Assembly (NCBI GenBank): GCA_944474755.1
Contig: OX104119.1
Location: forward strand, 43,487,927-43,551,926
Origin: Limnoperna fortunei
Taxonomy: Eukaryota > Mollusca > Bivalvia > Mytilida > Modiolidae
Length of the DNA stretch: 64,000 nt
Direction: 5' to 3'
Part shown: positions 33,431 to 46,029 of the stretch, in pieces
Position numbering within the stretch: the first letter of the stretch is position 1
Layout of the letters: the number at the start of each line of letters is the position of its first letter
Made by a program: the position numbers and the translations under genes
Notes under the pieces: generated by a model
The model's input: only the letters and a program-made list of their open reading frames with translations
What the model was told of the DNA's origin: nothing
Database searches by the model: none

Positions 33431-34462
33431 GTTTAATAATTATTTTCAGGGTCAGCAAGATGTTTTAAAAGCATGCTCAAGTCATTTTCAGTAAATTTTC
33501 ATGCATTAAAGGTTTCTACATGTATGTGTGCTATTTATAGATTTATGTTTACAGAATGCTACAGACTTGCTAACATTGTTATATTTCATGTATTTACATG
33601 ACAATAATAATTGTTTGTGTGTTTTTTGCATCTTTGTTTGTGTGTACGAGTAGAAAGAAGAACGAGTTTACTTTCAAGAAGTAGGTACCAGTACGTGTAT
33701 CTACGTGTATGTAAACTTTTATCTTAAAAAGTGTTGCATCATCATTTCTGTGAATTCTCATATTTAGTTGTTTAAGAAATAATACTTCTCAGATTTCTAC
33801 ATTCATTGGAATGGACATCAATTGATATATATATATATGTAATAGAAATTATGTAAATTGTACATTATTGTTTGTATAGGTTGAACTCATCTCTTAAATT
33901 ATAGAATAATATAGTCGTGTATTTTACAAATGAAGTTTGATGAGCATTTCAAACCAGAATCAACCTTGGATTTCAATTTAATCAGAAATGCATAAGTAAA
34001 CAGTAAAAGACAATATACAAAGGATTTTGTACGCATTGATAGTTTTACATGTACAGAGGAGTGACAAAAGCTAACATTCTCCCTATCCCGTCATAATTTT
34101 TAAGTTAAGGTACATGTAGAATAGAGACGACAGTCTGCATTGTTATTTGTAAGTTTAAGTTTCTCTCAGGAGGCAGATGGACATTTTTTGGACATCTGGA
34201 TAAAGTTTTTATATCACATGACTTCAAAATTGTTGGGATTTCAAGATCAATATGCATAGTTATTTAGGAAATCAAACTTAAAAGCGAAAACCAAGAATTT
34301 GTATTTAATTCTAAAGAATTCAGAACAAGCTAAGCCCTGCACCCTCATCCTTTAAAACCTTTAAAGGTCCTCTGATATATAAAATAAAAATTTACGACTG
34401 AAATTAATCACATGGAACATGAATATTCACGATTAACAAATTCATTTTTGTTATACCTTGAT

Positions 34463-34662
34463 NNNNNNNNNNNNNNNNNNNNNNNNNNNNNNNNNNNNNN
34501 NNNNNNNNNNNNNNNNNNNNNNNNNNNNNNNNNNNNNNNNNNNNNNNNNNNNNNNNNNNNNNNNNNNNNNNNNNNNNNNNNNNNNNNNNNNNNNNNNNNN
34601 NNNNNNNNNNNNNNNNNNNNNNNNNNNNNNNNNNNNNNNNNNNNNNNNNNNNNNNNNNNNNN
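34463..34662. other. Assembly gap (200 N)
   Basis: Exactly 200 unknown bases, directly before a minisatellite; the array probably caused the break. Confidence 0.99.
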
Positions 34663-35037
34663 TAATGTCAGGTGCACAAAACTCTAAAAATTCAGTGGCA
34701 CAAAGCTCTAGCTGTCAGTGTCTCAAATCTCTAAAAATGTCAGTGGCACAAAGCTTTAGTAATGTCAGTTGCACAAAACTCTAAAAATTCAGTGGCACAA
34801 AGCTTTAGTTATGTCAGTGGCACAAAGCTCTAGTTATGTCAGTGGCACAAAGGTCTAGTTATGTCAGTGGCACAAAGGTCTAGCTGACAGTTGCACAAAG
34901 CTTTAGTAATGTCAGTGGCACAAAGTTCTAGCTGTCAGTGGCACAAAGCTCTAGCTGACAGTGGCACAAAGCTTTAGCTATGTCAATGGCATAAAACTCT
35001 AAAAATGTCAGTGACATAAAGCTTTAAAAATGTCAGT
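34663..35037. repeat. Minisatellite, about 22-26 bp unit
   Basis: Some fifteen variants of atgtcagtggcacaaagctc followed by ta(g)ct/aaa. The left end is lost in the assembly gap. Confidence 0.9.
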
Positions 35038-36412
35038 TCAGATAACTATTCAGACAGTCATTCAAGTACTTTCCTAAAATGGCGCCACCTTGTGTTGGTT
35101 GACATTGCTACATGCTTTTTGTGCTATTGCTGATAAGAATTAACGATGTTTGCTGCTCATGTTGTTATTGTTTGTATAGGATCAGAATTAATAAAAGATA
35201 ATGACAGGACAATGAACGTATTGTGGAGATTTAAGTGATTGTCATTGTGTTTGTATGGAAATGTGGTGTGTGTCTCTCAGAAGCTGTTAAGATATATCAG
35301 GCACAAAAATTTCATTCGTTTTTGTCACCTGGATTTTAAAAAAAAATTTGGGAGGTGGGGGGGGGGATGGGTTAGAAGGCAAGTGGGCAAAAAAATAGAT
35401 AAATCTTGAGATCCTGAGTAGTCTCAAAATCTACCACATGACCAGCAAACATCCTTAAAGTACGATGAACTAAATTATAACTAGTATGACAGTTATTTCT
35501 GTCTACAAACTGAAGACAGTTTCCACCCTGGGCCTTCAAAACTGCTGTGCATAATATCTACATAGCACATTAAGCAGATGTTATTGTTGACGTTTGTGAT
35601 TAATTTGGTATGTAATGTAGCAGGACCAAGTTGTTTTTGTTATTTTGGATGATTTTTATAAAGATATATGTTGCATTATTATCAAATATTTAACATATTT
35701 TTTGGACTATATGTTTATACGGCAATTTCTCCTGGGGGTGACTCTTAAATTTATGATTTCATTGACCAATTTGTGATCAGCATAAATATAGCAACTTAAG
35801 ATTTTCTTTTTCGTTTGATAGATTAATTTTTAATTTTCTATGAATCATTCCCAAACACACAACCCCTGTTTTCCCCCCATTAAAGAGGAGTTTTCGTTTA
35901 CAGTAATATGCTTAACGATTAGTCCCAAAAAATATAGTATATATTTGCAGTTGAAGGAAGTCTTTCAAGGAAACATTGCTTTAATTATTTAAGTTTGTGA
36001 ATTTCTTTGGTCATATGTGTCTATTGAAAAAAGGCTTGATCTATATATTCAAATAAATATGGTACCTAATTTTAACTATTAGAAGTTTTGAAAAGTAAAT
36101 ATTGAAATGAGATTGATTAATTCCTTGATATATGTATATTACTTTGTGTAGTGTTTCTTTACATATATGTTATTATATAAGGATCATTCCATTTTCTGTA
36201 AATGAAGCATTCCAGACTTTTTACCTCCATCTTTGTTTATTTTTTAATTTGTTTTCATTTCATGATGACATAACTAGCATTGACCAGTCATAAACATTGA
36301 CATAAACATATGGTAAGTATTAGTTGCTCCAGTCTGGTTGTTAAATGTAAGCTGTGCAAACTAAAATTCATGTAGTCGGCCATCCATACAAAATATTATT
36401 GGAATAAGAGCT

Positions 36413-36550
36413 GTTTTTGAGGAATTCATCTGTGTATGAATGTGACCAACTCACTCACAGACTAAATGAAGTTCTTATGGCTTCATATTAAGTTTATGAG
36501 TGAATTTGCGAGTTCATACACAGATGAACTCTGTAAAAACAGCTTTTATT
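36413..36550. mobile_element. Hairpin MITE, family 2
   Basis: aata.agctgttttt...ttcatctgtgtatgaa (left) pairs with ttcatacacagatgaa...aaaaacagcttttatt (right). The inner part contains ccaactcactcacagac, also found in inverted form in the hairpin at 40613-40761. No clear target duplication. Confidence 0.65.
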
Positions 36551-39500
36551 TCTTATAATTTCACCAATAATTAACACATTATTTTTTGCAACATATATTA
36601 TTGCACTCTATCTGTCCTTCAAAAAATGAACTATAACATTTTTGTCTTTTGAGGTCGGCTTATGATATTTGGGTGGATAGTATTAAGGCAATGTGCTGCA
36701 TAACATGGTTGATGACCTATGACCTTGAACTTCCACCTCAAGGTCAACCAGACCACAGAGATGGATACCACTGATATTTAGTTTTTTCTTTCAAAATTCC
36801 TTAATGCTACATTAACATGATTAATAAGGTTAAAAGAAATAAATTATTTTTTGAATCCTAATCATGTTTTTTCAGAAGGGCTGGATTTGATGGGTTGTCT
36901 AGGACATGGAAAACAATTTGTTAATGTATGGCCTTTTGGTTGTTTTTTAAAGGTACATTTTTCTGCAGCTTACCTTTATTAGTTCATTAAACCACAAGCA
37001 CAAAATTGAGCTTTTCCTCTGAATTGAAACCACTTTTAAACCATTTCAGCAGAGGTCAAGTTGGGTAATGTAGAAACTTTTTTTTTATTTTGGGACTTTG
37101 CCCAAACCATGTATTTTTTTTTAATTATTGCAGATAATAAACATAAATTATCCTTCACTTGTGATCAGGTATTATATCTGGACATTTTAGGTATTTAAGC
37201 AGTATTGCAATAATGAACATGATACGATTCCAAACTGCATCCCCCACTGTCCCAAACCCAACCTAAAAAAACCCTTTGACCTACAACAACCCCAACCCCA
37301 CAATGTGGAACCACAAATGGCTATCTTTCATTGCAGTAAACACTGTTTATCTGTATTTCGTTATGGCTGAGTGATTTTATGATTGACTTGCTCACAGATC
37401 ATCAATCGTATCTGCAAACATTTGTGTAAGACAATGATTTAATTTTTTGTTTTCTTAAAAAAATGGCCACTCTTTGAAGTCTCAGTATTATTTTTTTTTT
37501 ATTTCAATAAGCCTCGTGTAAGTTGTACAAATCCCATATAATGTTATTCAGCTACGTCTACAAATTTCCTTAGGAGTATTAAATCCCTAGCTTACAACAT
37601 CCATATTTCATTGTTTTGAGAAACCCCCTACAGATAACAAAAAAATTCTGTTTGATCACCACTTATATTCGGTTAAATCCTTTAGAAAATGGCAATCCAA
37701 TCCAATTGACTTAGACTTCCTTGACTCTACAAGAATGAGGAAATCAACTCTGTTTGAATAATTTTGAAATGAATTATTTATTAGCTTTAAGTTGATTAAG
37801 TACTAATTAAAAGCCAATGTGGGTGGTCGCTCAAGTCAGGTTTCACTAATGTACAGTATAGGAATGTCACATGTGTTTGTTGGCATTTTACCATGGTAGA
37901 TCACAACAAGGCTTGAAAATGGGTTTTGCATAATAAAAACTTTAAATATATTTTTTTATTCCATTTAAAACTTAACATATCATCTGTTCCATATAGCAAT
38001 ATACCATTTAGTTCTCTGTATTGGTTTATTAAATTGTATGCTCTGTTTGAATGTATGGTCGAAGAACACAACAAGAAGCATTAGTAAGGGAGGTAAACAT
38101 TGCATTATTTGAAAATGTGTTGGGGTACACTCCACTTTATGTCATATACATATATTTAATGATTTTGTTTTAATAGTTGAATATTTTTTATTTTTTGTTA
38201 TATGGGTCAGACTGAATATTCATTTGATTTCAGAGTTTGATTTACTTTAAAAGAAATTTTCTATAAAATAAACTAAATTATATATAGTTGATATGCTTTT
38301 TGAGTGAGCATGTGTTGTCTGCAACTTCATGCTAAATCTAGATGTGGTTATTTAGACTAAATTTGTTTAGACATGCTTCAGAAGATTATTACATTAATAA
38401 AATTTAGGTGACATGTAGGAATAAAAATAACTTAATCCTTTAACTTTTTCAAAAGTTGCTTTTTGTGGTTTCATTAAATGTGGATTTTTTTTGTGAAACT
38501 CCCTATTTGAAAAGAAGATCCTCTGTGCTGTTTTTTCATCAGGTTTCAGACAGCTTCCCCTAGTTATTTGTTGAATGGGTATATATGTTTATGCCATAAC
38601 ACTGTATATGATTTTTATTGCAATCATGAATTTAAACAAGATTATAATGTATATAGATAAATGAGATATAATTTGATCAGTGTTTGTATTTCTAAGCCTG
38701 TGCATGTTTGACCTGTCTGGGAATCCTCCAAACTTTTTAGACTTGAATTGATGGCTGTGTCCCACCCTGACATTAAAGTTTAAAAAAGCATTGAACAGCA
38801 GAGTATTTTGGGCTTATGTTTGACCAAGCATTCAAGATATAACACAAAAAAAAGAATGTTGAGTAGACAGATGGTTGGATCAGGAACCTATAAATCAGTT
38901 ATACTAATCCCAGGTTGGATGTATCTCTGTATAGATTATGTCTGGGACTAGTATTATATAGGTTCCTGATTATGTTATACGGGTTTATTTAATTCATTTA
39001 ACCTTTTCTGTGCCACAGGGCCAAAAAAGTGGCCCTATTATTTTATTTTTTTATTTTATTTTTCATAATTCATACCATGGTTACGTTATTGATGGTTTTT
39101 TATAGTTGTATAATTCCAATATGATTGGCATATTAAGAAATACTTTTATTTAATTGGTAGAGATTATTTCCGGTTGAGTTGCGGGGGGCGCTTTTCCTAT
39201 AGTACTTAAATCTGAAATATGTTTTAGAATCATGATTATGTGAATCAAAATCCGTTTCAACGATTTATACTAGTAAAACGCAATGTTCCAATTAACTGAT
39301 TGTAAACATGTCTGCTAATTTAACAAAAATTTTCATCATTCGAATCATTGGTCTCTTATGTTTCATATTATTCGAAATCATGTTTTTGTTTCATTTAAAA
39401 TGAACGGTGAAACATTGAAGTGATCTTGAAACATGTTTCATATAAAAGCAAAAGACATGCGCTGATAATTGTAGCATTGTGATTTCTATTCTATTCTACG

Positions 39501-39865
39501 TTGACATACACCAAGTCTGCGCTAATATTAATTATTTTGAAGGTATATAAATCGAAAGAATTCATGACATCTTGGAAATCTTACAGAATGCATATTTACA
39601 ACACTTCTACAACAAATATTGACCAATCTTGACACAAGATTGTTACACGTAGCTGCATACATCTTCTATGTTAGTCAAGAGCAGTTTGTCACACCTTCAC
39701 TTGAGTAATAAGCCGAAGTGAAAGCACAAGATTTTTAAATTTAAAAAAAATCTGGTCAGAGGTTTCAGAGGAGTCACGTTCAGAATGTCTTCTATTGCTT
39801 TCCTCCACCTTAAATCCTGTCGATCTTTTGAGGTTGTTTAAAAAATTAATGACCCTTCTGACTTA

Positions 39866-40342
39866 TTTCGTGCTCTACCGTTACATATGGCCACACACTC
39901 GAATTTCGGCGATTTTCCTTCATTCAGCAATGTAAACAATGAACCCAAGGCTAAATTACTTTCAAAATATCGTGCATTTATTGCTCTAGCCAAGTGACTA
40001 CTAAATAATAAAATATAGTGCGTTTCAACGAAATTAACGCCTGTTAAACCGACACACTTTCATCGCCGTAATTCGATTGTACTTGTATACTAAAAACCCC
40101 ACATGGAGGATTTGTCGGGTTTAGCATGAATCATCATGAGTATAATGATTCTTTGTAAGGGGGAAGAGTGTAACAGGAAGCCTATCTGCGTTCTAGCAGG
40201 TAGTAGGTATATAGCCAGTCAAAATCGACTGAGCTAACAGTACTTCTTTAGCTCACTTGGTTAGAGGGCTGGCTGGCAATACAGAAACCGTTTTCGATCC
40301 GTGGTGGTGACTTAGTGTTTTATATCGTGCTCTACCGTTACA
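39866..40342 (+). repeat. Duplicated tcgtgctctaccgttac ends with a tRNA-like segment
   Basis: tcgtgctctaccgttaca occurs near 39866 and again near 40326. Just before the second copy, a tRNA-like A box (tagctcacttgg, 40249-40260) and B box (ttttcgatcc, 40291-40300) lie about 30 bp apart, as in a SINE head. Element type unresolved. Confidence 0.4.
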
Positions 40343-40612
40343 CGTTATTCATAAACCAAGTTTATAACGTCATTTTATCATACAAATAATTTGTAATTGG
40401 CGTCGAAACTTTTCTTGTATTCGATAAAGGAAATAAAGATTTAAGGTAAAACGTAGTTGTAAAATCAGAAGTTTGTTTATGAATTATATAACAGTTGTAC
40501 CGAAAAATCGATAAAATATTTATACGTTAGGTCCCTGTACAAAAATACACATGATACATGGAATTGAGAAATCGGAAAATTATTTTCTTCATGCAATTTT
40601 AAAGAATTATAA

Positions 40613-40761
40613 GATTGAACACCGTTTTCAATAGATTTATCGGTATGAAACTCACAAACATATCATAAAAGTCCGAACATAGACCTTCAGACTTTTATTC
40701 GTTTGTGAGTGAGTTGGTCTTGTTGATATACCGATAAATCAATTGAAAACGGTGTTCAATC
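40613..40761. mobile_element. Hairpin MITE, family 2-related
   Basis: gattgaacaccgttttcaat.gatttatcggtat (left) is matched by its reverse complement at the right end (ataccgataaatca.ttgaaaacggtgttcaatc), one mismatch apart. The inner gtttgtgagtgagttggtc is shared with 36413-36550. Confidence 0.75.
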
Positions 40762-42189
40762 ATATTATCACATGGCATGAAATGTAAAACAACAAAATAA
40801 ATGACGTGTATACTGTGACGTCAATCTACCTGACGTCACGCCGCTTTACTTTTCGTGGGCTGGACTATTAAGTGTTTAATTTCGAGGGGTTAATGTGTGT
40901 CAAATAACTTGATACATTTATAGATGAATAAAAAAATCATTCCTTTACACTGAATTCAGTAATGACACAAGGTAATGGTTTCAACTAGTTTTTATAGACA
41001 CACTTGATAGTGGAAATAGCGTATATGGAATAAACGTAAGGTGTTTTCGAGGATTATAGAGATGACGTAGTACACAAGAATTTTAGGCTTTATATGACGA
41101 AACACATCATTTATTGGAACCTGTGAGAAAGCTCTGCATTGAATTTTTACCTTAGTTACCTTAGTAACATTATTAAAAGGTCGTATATTTTACACTTCAA
41201 AGCATTAATTATTTGAATGGGGAACTGTATTTCATACGTTCGAAGTGAGTCTGAACAACTTGTAAAAAAGACTAAGAAAATATTTTAATATAATTAAAAA
41301 AACGATTGTTTACAAATATATGCAGTCAACCAAAAATTGCACAAAATACCATTAAGAGTCTCTTAAATTGAAATAAGTTAATGGCCATTTGTTCTGTGAT
41401 AAACCTCTCTCGAGATTTATGTTTAATAAAAAATACCTCTCCTTTAGACACTCACATTCCAATGGTAACTCCTAATGTCAAATGATGACGCTTTAGCAAA
41501 ACTGTTCAAATGGCTACCGGGAAGTGCAGACGATAAACAAAGTTAAGTTTAGACAGATTAATCATGAGAACGGATGAAATCTGGTGCCAAGCTTGAACGG
41601 GCGTAAGAAAATGGTGAAAAATGACATGTGAAGGCATTATTATTTTTAAGTTGTACTACATACGTCCATCTCGCCAAGTTTGGGTTTTGGTTCTATATAT
41701 AAACACGGAAGTAGTAAAGCACATGACAAGCAGAACAAAACCAGCCCTCGAAAACACCATACGAGACCATACTCATAGCGTCCGTAATGTCGTGCATCTG
41801 GATTACAGTTTTTCTACCAGAGGAGAGGGATGTCAGACCGTTGAGGAGTAATCCTGGACCGCGCAATATGCCTCCATGGTGCTAAACCCTTACTTCATGT
41901 TAAAGTTCACACTGAATGGAATGAAAAATTCGTGATTGAAACAAACAGGTGAGAGAAAATTAAGAGTTAGTCAATTCGTATTTAATCAAATAATGGGAAC
42001 CACGATTTTTTTGCACGCTGAGGCAGTTGCTAGACATGTGCCCATAATTTCAACTATTAAAAGAAAATTCATAATCACAAATCGGTATTGGCATCCTTTG
42101 ATCTCAAGATCAAAGTCGAAGATTGTGATCTCCCTTTATTGTATTGGATACCAAAACTTCACACAAATCCATACTAACAGCGTTTCATA

Positions 42190-42804
42190 GCAGGATCGTC
42201 TAAGTGTACTACCAAAACACCATCGCAACTCCTGACCCCTATTTTAACAACAGTAAAAACGAGACTTCAAAAATACAGTGATACTTTCTACTCCAGAAGT
42301 GGAATAAATGAAATATGGATATTAAAAAATTCTAAAGACCTGATAGACATCTTGAGGTCTGGATCTCTTTCCCATTGTAACAGCATTAAAACATTTGATT
42401 TTTCGATACTCTATACGGCCATCCCTCATACGCAGCTTAAAACCAGGCTTAAAGATCTTATAAAACGCTGCTTTTTCAAGAAAAACGGAAAGAGACGATT
42501 TAAAATACCTGGTAATTAGTCATGACAGAACTTATTTCGTCATCAATGACTCCAAATCTAATATTAAATATACTGGAGAACAAATCTGTCACTTGTTAGA
42601 TTTTCTGATTGACAACATATTCAACAGACTGTTGGTATTCCAATGGGTACTAATTGTGCTCCTCTCCTCGCCGACCTGTTTTTGTACTCTTATGAGGCTG
42701 AGTTCCTAGAAGGGCTACTGAAGAAGAAAGAAAAGATTCTGGCCCAGACCTTTAATTTCACATTCCGCTATATTGACGATGTTTTGCCCCTCAACAATGC
42801 CAAA
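42190..42804 (+). pseudogene. Reverse transcriptase, N-terminal part (Penelope-like or related retroelement)
   Basis: Fragments in shifting frames give FDFSILYTAIPH (motif A with catalytic Asp), KRCFFKKNGKRRFKIP, TGEQICHLLDFLIDNIF, then IPMGTNCAPLLADLFLYSYE and FNFTFRYIDDVLPLNNAK (catalytic YIDD). An in-frame stop after 42515 and a frameshift near 42625 disable it. Known: this RT type is repeated in many bivalve genomes. The IPMG block suggests the Penelope group, but I am not sure of the family. The frame breaks at 42804/42805 and continues at 47904. Confidence 0.82.
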
Positions 42805-43794
42805 GGACAAGGTAGGGTAAGGGCCATTTTTGGCCCCCTCTTGAAAATAACTCATCTTTGCAGTAATTTGAGCATACAGACATAGCATTAAAAATATGGT
42901 CTTATTTTGGTGCTATCATGCGCATGCGCGATACACTTCACGTGCTTCCATGCTTGCCAACTCTATAGGCTATTTTCAATTCAGCTTTAATTTGAAGATG
43001 GTTTCAGTAAATTAACTTCTGTTCTGCTCATCAAATATTCACCAAATGTTAACACAAGATGTATAGATACCTGTTACAGGCAGGTTATGGTTTAAATAAA
43101 TATAGAAAAACTTTATCTCGCAAAAAGAATGCTTTTCTCATGCAAAAATCTTTGCTTTTTAGAATTACAAGCTTTTAAACATAACTTGGTAATCACTATT
43201 TCTTCGTCAAATTTTATCACAATATACAAATTGATAGAAGATACAGGCAGAAGGTAATTTTAAATAAGGGCTGTCTGGGTTAAAAGTTTTTTTGTCTGTT
43301 GATAAAAAACTGTTAAACAAGTAATACAAATATAGATTTGTCAGAATTACCTCCCTTGTTAAGATTGAATTTTCATAATGTTTGCCTATACCGAACTCGT
43401 TATATCAAAAACTTTGTGTTTAAACAATTAATAAGGAGATTTGATATTAAGGTTATAAGTCTGTCGTAGTATTTAATAATTTTATTGAAATTATGAGTTA
43501 ATAATGAAAGATATTAATGTTAATTTTACCATCAGTGCAATATCTATTCTGAGATTTCCAGAAAAAAACGGAGGATGGTGTCCTGCATCCCATCAAGTCA
43601 AACAAATTATTTTTGTGTGACCTTATTGGTAAGACAAACTGTTAAACAATTATATAATAGCGAACAAAATATCTATTTTTGCAAAAACCAATATTTAAAT
43701 CTAATTTGTATTAAGTAAATCCCAAACATAATTACTTTTAGGAAGATATATAGATCCATTTCAAAAGTACGCTTAAATTCTGTTTAGATGTCCT

Positions 43795-44280
43795 ACCATG
43801 CATAGTTACAGCGGAACTGACATAATCCAAAAACTTTAACATAGTCACTGGACCGTGGTCAATGTCAGAAGACACCTGTCATATATTATTCAACAGGAAC
43901 CTAAATTCCAAGTATTGTCATTACACTATGCATAGTTTTACTGACCAAAAAATTTTAACGTATTCACTGGACCATGAAATGGAAGGTCATGGTCAGGCGA
44001 AACTTGTACTATTCAACAGAAACCTATATGTCATGCCACTCATTCATCCTACCATGCAGAGTTACAACAGAAGTAACCTTATCCACAAACATTAGCGTAG
44101 TGATATGAATTCTAGTCAAGGTCAGGTGACACCTACCAAACTTGCATGTACTATTTCTCAGCAAACTATATAACAAATATTGTCATGTTACAATGCGTGG
44201 TTACTGAGAAACTGACAGAACTCAAATAATTTTAACTTAGTCCCCTAACTGTGAAATTGATATTTAAACTTGACATTTGT
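43795..44280 (-). repeat. Diverged 146-bp-unit array, antisense
   Basis: On the minus strand it repeats gacctt.ac...ttcacggtccag.gact...aactttt...gt.actatgcat.gtaggatgac, the same unit as at 18790-19240 and 20761-21766. About three units remain. Confidence 0.65.
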
Positions 44281-44934
44281 ATATTACGATTCATGAAGCG
44301 GGAGATTGGGCATGCATAAAACCTGGTTTAACCCATCATTTCTTTTGAAATGCCTGTACCAAGTCAGGGCCATTGCTGTAATTACTACATTTTTGGTTGT
44401 TGGTTCTGTAGTTTGCCGGTTTCTTGGACTTCTTCGATTTGTGACAGTTTCTATGATACTATGATACCCATTTCTCTGGCGGGATAACGTACCACTGTCC
44501 TGCTGAAGCTCGAAAATCTAAATCGGATTGCACTATGTTCAAGGTAACATTGTGTCCAAATCCGCGAAAAAATCGGTCAACATTCAAAACATAATTAACT
44601 TGAAATACGACTGCCACAGTAGCAGTAAAAGGTACTGAAATTATTGTATCTTTTTTGCATGGTTAGGAGAAAATTATATAGATCCAAAGCGTAGTGTTTA
44701 ATTAAAAAGTATTAAATATTCACATATGTATTACGATAGTGTATGCTATCCATAAAAGATTATCTCACGTGGTTTCCTTGATGTTAACTGCCAAAAAAAC
44801 TAGCACGAGTAAAAAAATGGTAACGTTTAACTTAACGGGCAAATAATTTTACAGTATAAAGTAGAAAATAAAAAATAAATTTGTTTTCATTTATGACACA
44901 AATATCCCTCGTTATCATGTAAATTATTATTTTA

Positions 44935-45105
44935 TCACATGTAATTATCAAATATGGACTTTTTACGAGGTCAATACGTAGTTATATGGACCGTGGAGGA
45001 AAATATTGACCGAGGACGAAGTCCGAGGTCAATATTTTTCTACAGGTCCATATAACTACGTATTGACAGAGTAAAAAGTCCTTCAATTGTTATATTACAT
45101 ATGAA
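44935..45105. mobile_element. Hairpin MITE with internal second hairpin
   Basis: ggactttttac..ggtcaatacgtagttatatggacc (left) is mirrored by ggtccatataactacgtattgac...gtaaaaagtcc (right). A nested hairpin (atattgaccgaggacgaagt / ccgaggtcaatattt) sits between. Similarity weakly extends out to tcacatgtaat/attacatatga. Confidence 0.72.
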
Positions 45106-45149
45106 TGTTTCTCTATTTATTTAAATTTAGAATAATGAATCGGAAGAGT

Positions 45150-45310
45150 ATATCCGGATCTATTTTTAGAAACAAGCCTTAAATATGCTTTATAAATAGT
45201 AACATATCCGGATCTATTTTTAGAAACAAGCCTTAAATATGCTTTATAAATAGGAACATGCCTTAAATATGCTTTAAAAATAGTAACAAGCCTTAAATAT
45301 GCTTTAGAAA
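45150..45310. repeat. Short tandem array (about 34-bp core unit, four copies)
   Basis: acaagccttaaatatgcttt followed by ataaatagta recurs four times. The first two copies carry an extra tatccggatctatttttaga segment. Confidence 0.8.
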
Positions 45311-45819
45311 TAGAATATATACACAGAATATTTTGGGGGACCACGTGACTAAATAATCCAATGAAAATGTAATAATCATAAACCATATGTAATATTGATA
45401 TATATTTATGGACCGGTCAATATTTTTTGGGGTGGTGGGACAGGTGCAAAATGCAACAGGACACCTACTTTTTTATGCTGGCATATATATGGGACTCCAA
45501 ATATTGTTATTTTCAGCGTTGATAGGACACCTAGTTTTTTTCATAACAATATCATCAATGAAAAAAAAAATTTCTGACGTTTTAATTCAAAACAAATATA
45601 CTGTAATCGCACAACTTGTTTAACAAACATAAATACTGAATTGTAACCATAAAATTATTCACTAGATAGGACACACATTTTTATAACACATCTGATGTAG
45701 GACGGCAACTTTTTGTATTTTAGGGAGATCTGACATAGCCCTTTTTACACCTGATAATTTGAAATACACCGGTCCCAACCCCGCAATTAATATTGTCCGG
45801 TCCCTTATCTACTTTTACA

Positions 45820-45947
45820 CATCGTCGGAAACCAACGTCCGGTCGCGTTCTCGCTGTGCTACCACTTGCCGGTCGTGTTCTCGCTTTGCTACCACCACCA
45901 AGTGGTAGCAAAGCGAGAACGCGACCGGACGTGGGTTTCCGACGATG
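45820..45947. mobile_element. 128-bp palindromic MITE with 9-bp TSD
   Basis: Left arm 45820-45867 and right arm 45900-45947 are inverted copies with 2 mismatches in 48 bp (catcgtcgg... / ...ccgacgatg). Exact 9-bp direct repeats acttttaca flank it (45811-45819, 45948-45956). A part of the arm (ccggtcgtgttctcgctttg) is duplicated in the loop. GC content is far above the surroundings. MULE-like by TSD size (inference). Confidence 0.88.
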
Positions 45948-46029
45948 ACTTTTACAAGGTTAAAGAATATGCTCGCGCTGGCATTCGATGTTGTTACACC
46001 AATATATGTTTAAAACGTTTCCTGTTAAA

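Larger units (their letters stand above)
35038..41600. other. Gene-poor intergenic region
   Basis: 6.5 kb, AT-rich, no frame with recognisable protein character. Holds hairpin MITEs at 36413-36550 and 40613-40761, and tRNA-like and duplicated segments at 39866-40342. An 18-bp-class hairpin gaccttgaactt..cctcaaggtca lies near 36720-36745. Confidence 0.6.

Noticed and set aside
40168..40341. Short LTR (TGTAAC...GTTACA)
   Set aside because: No matching target duplication, no second full copy and no adjacent primer-binding site; too weak to annotate.
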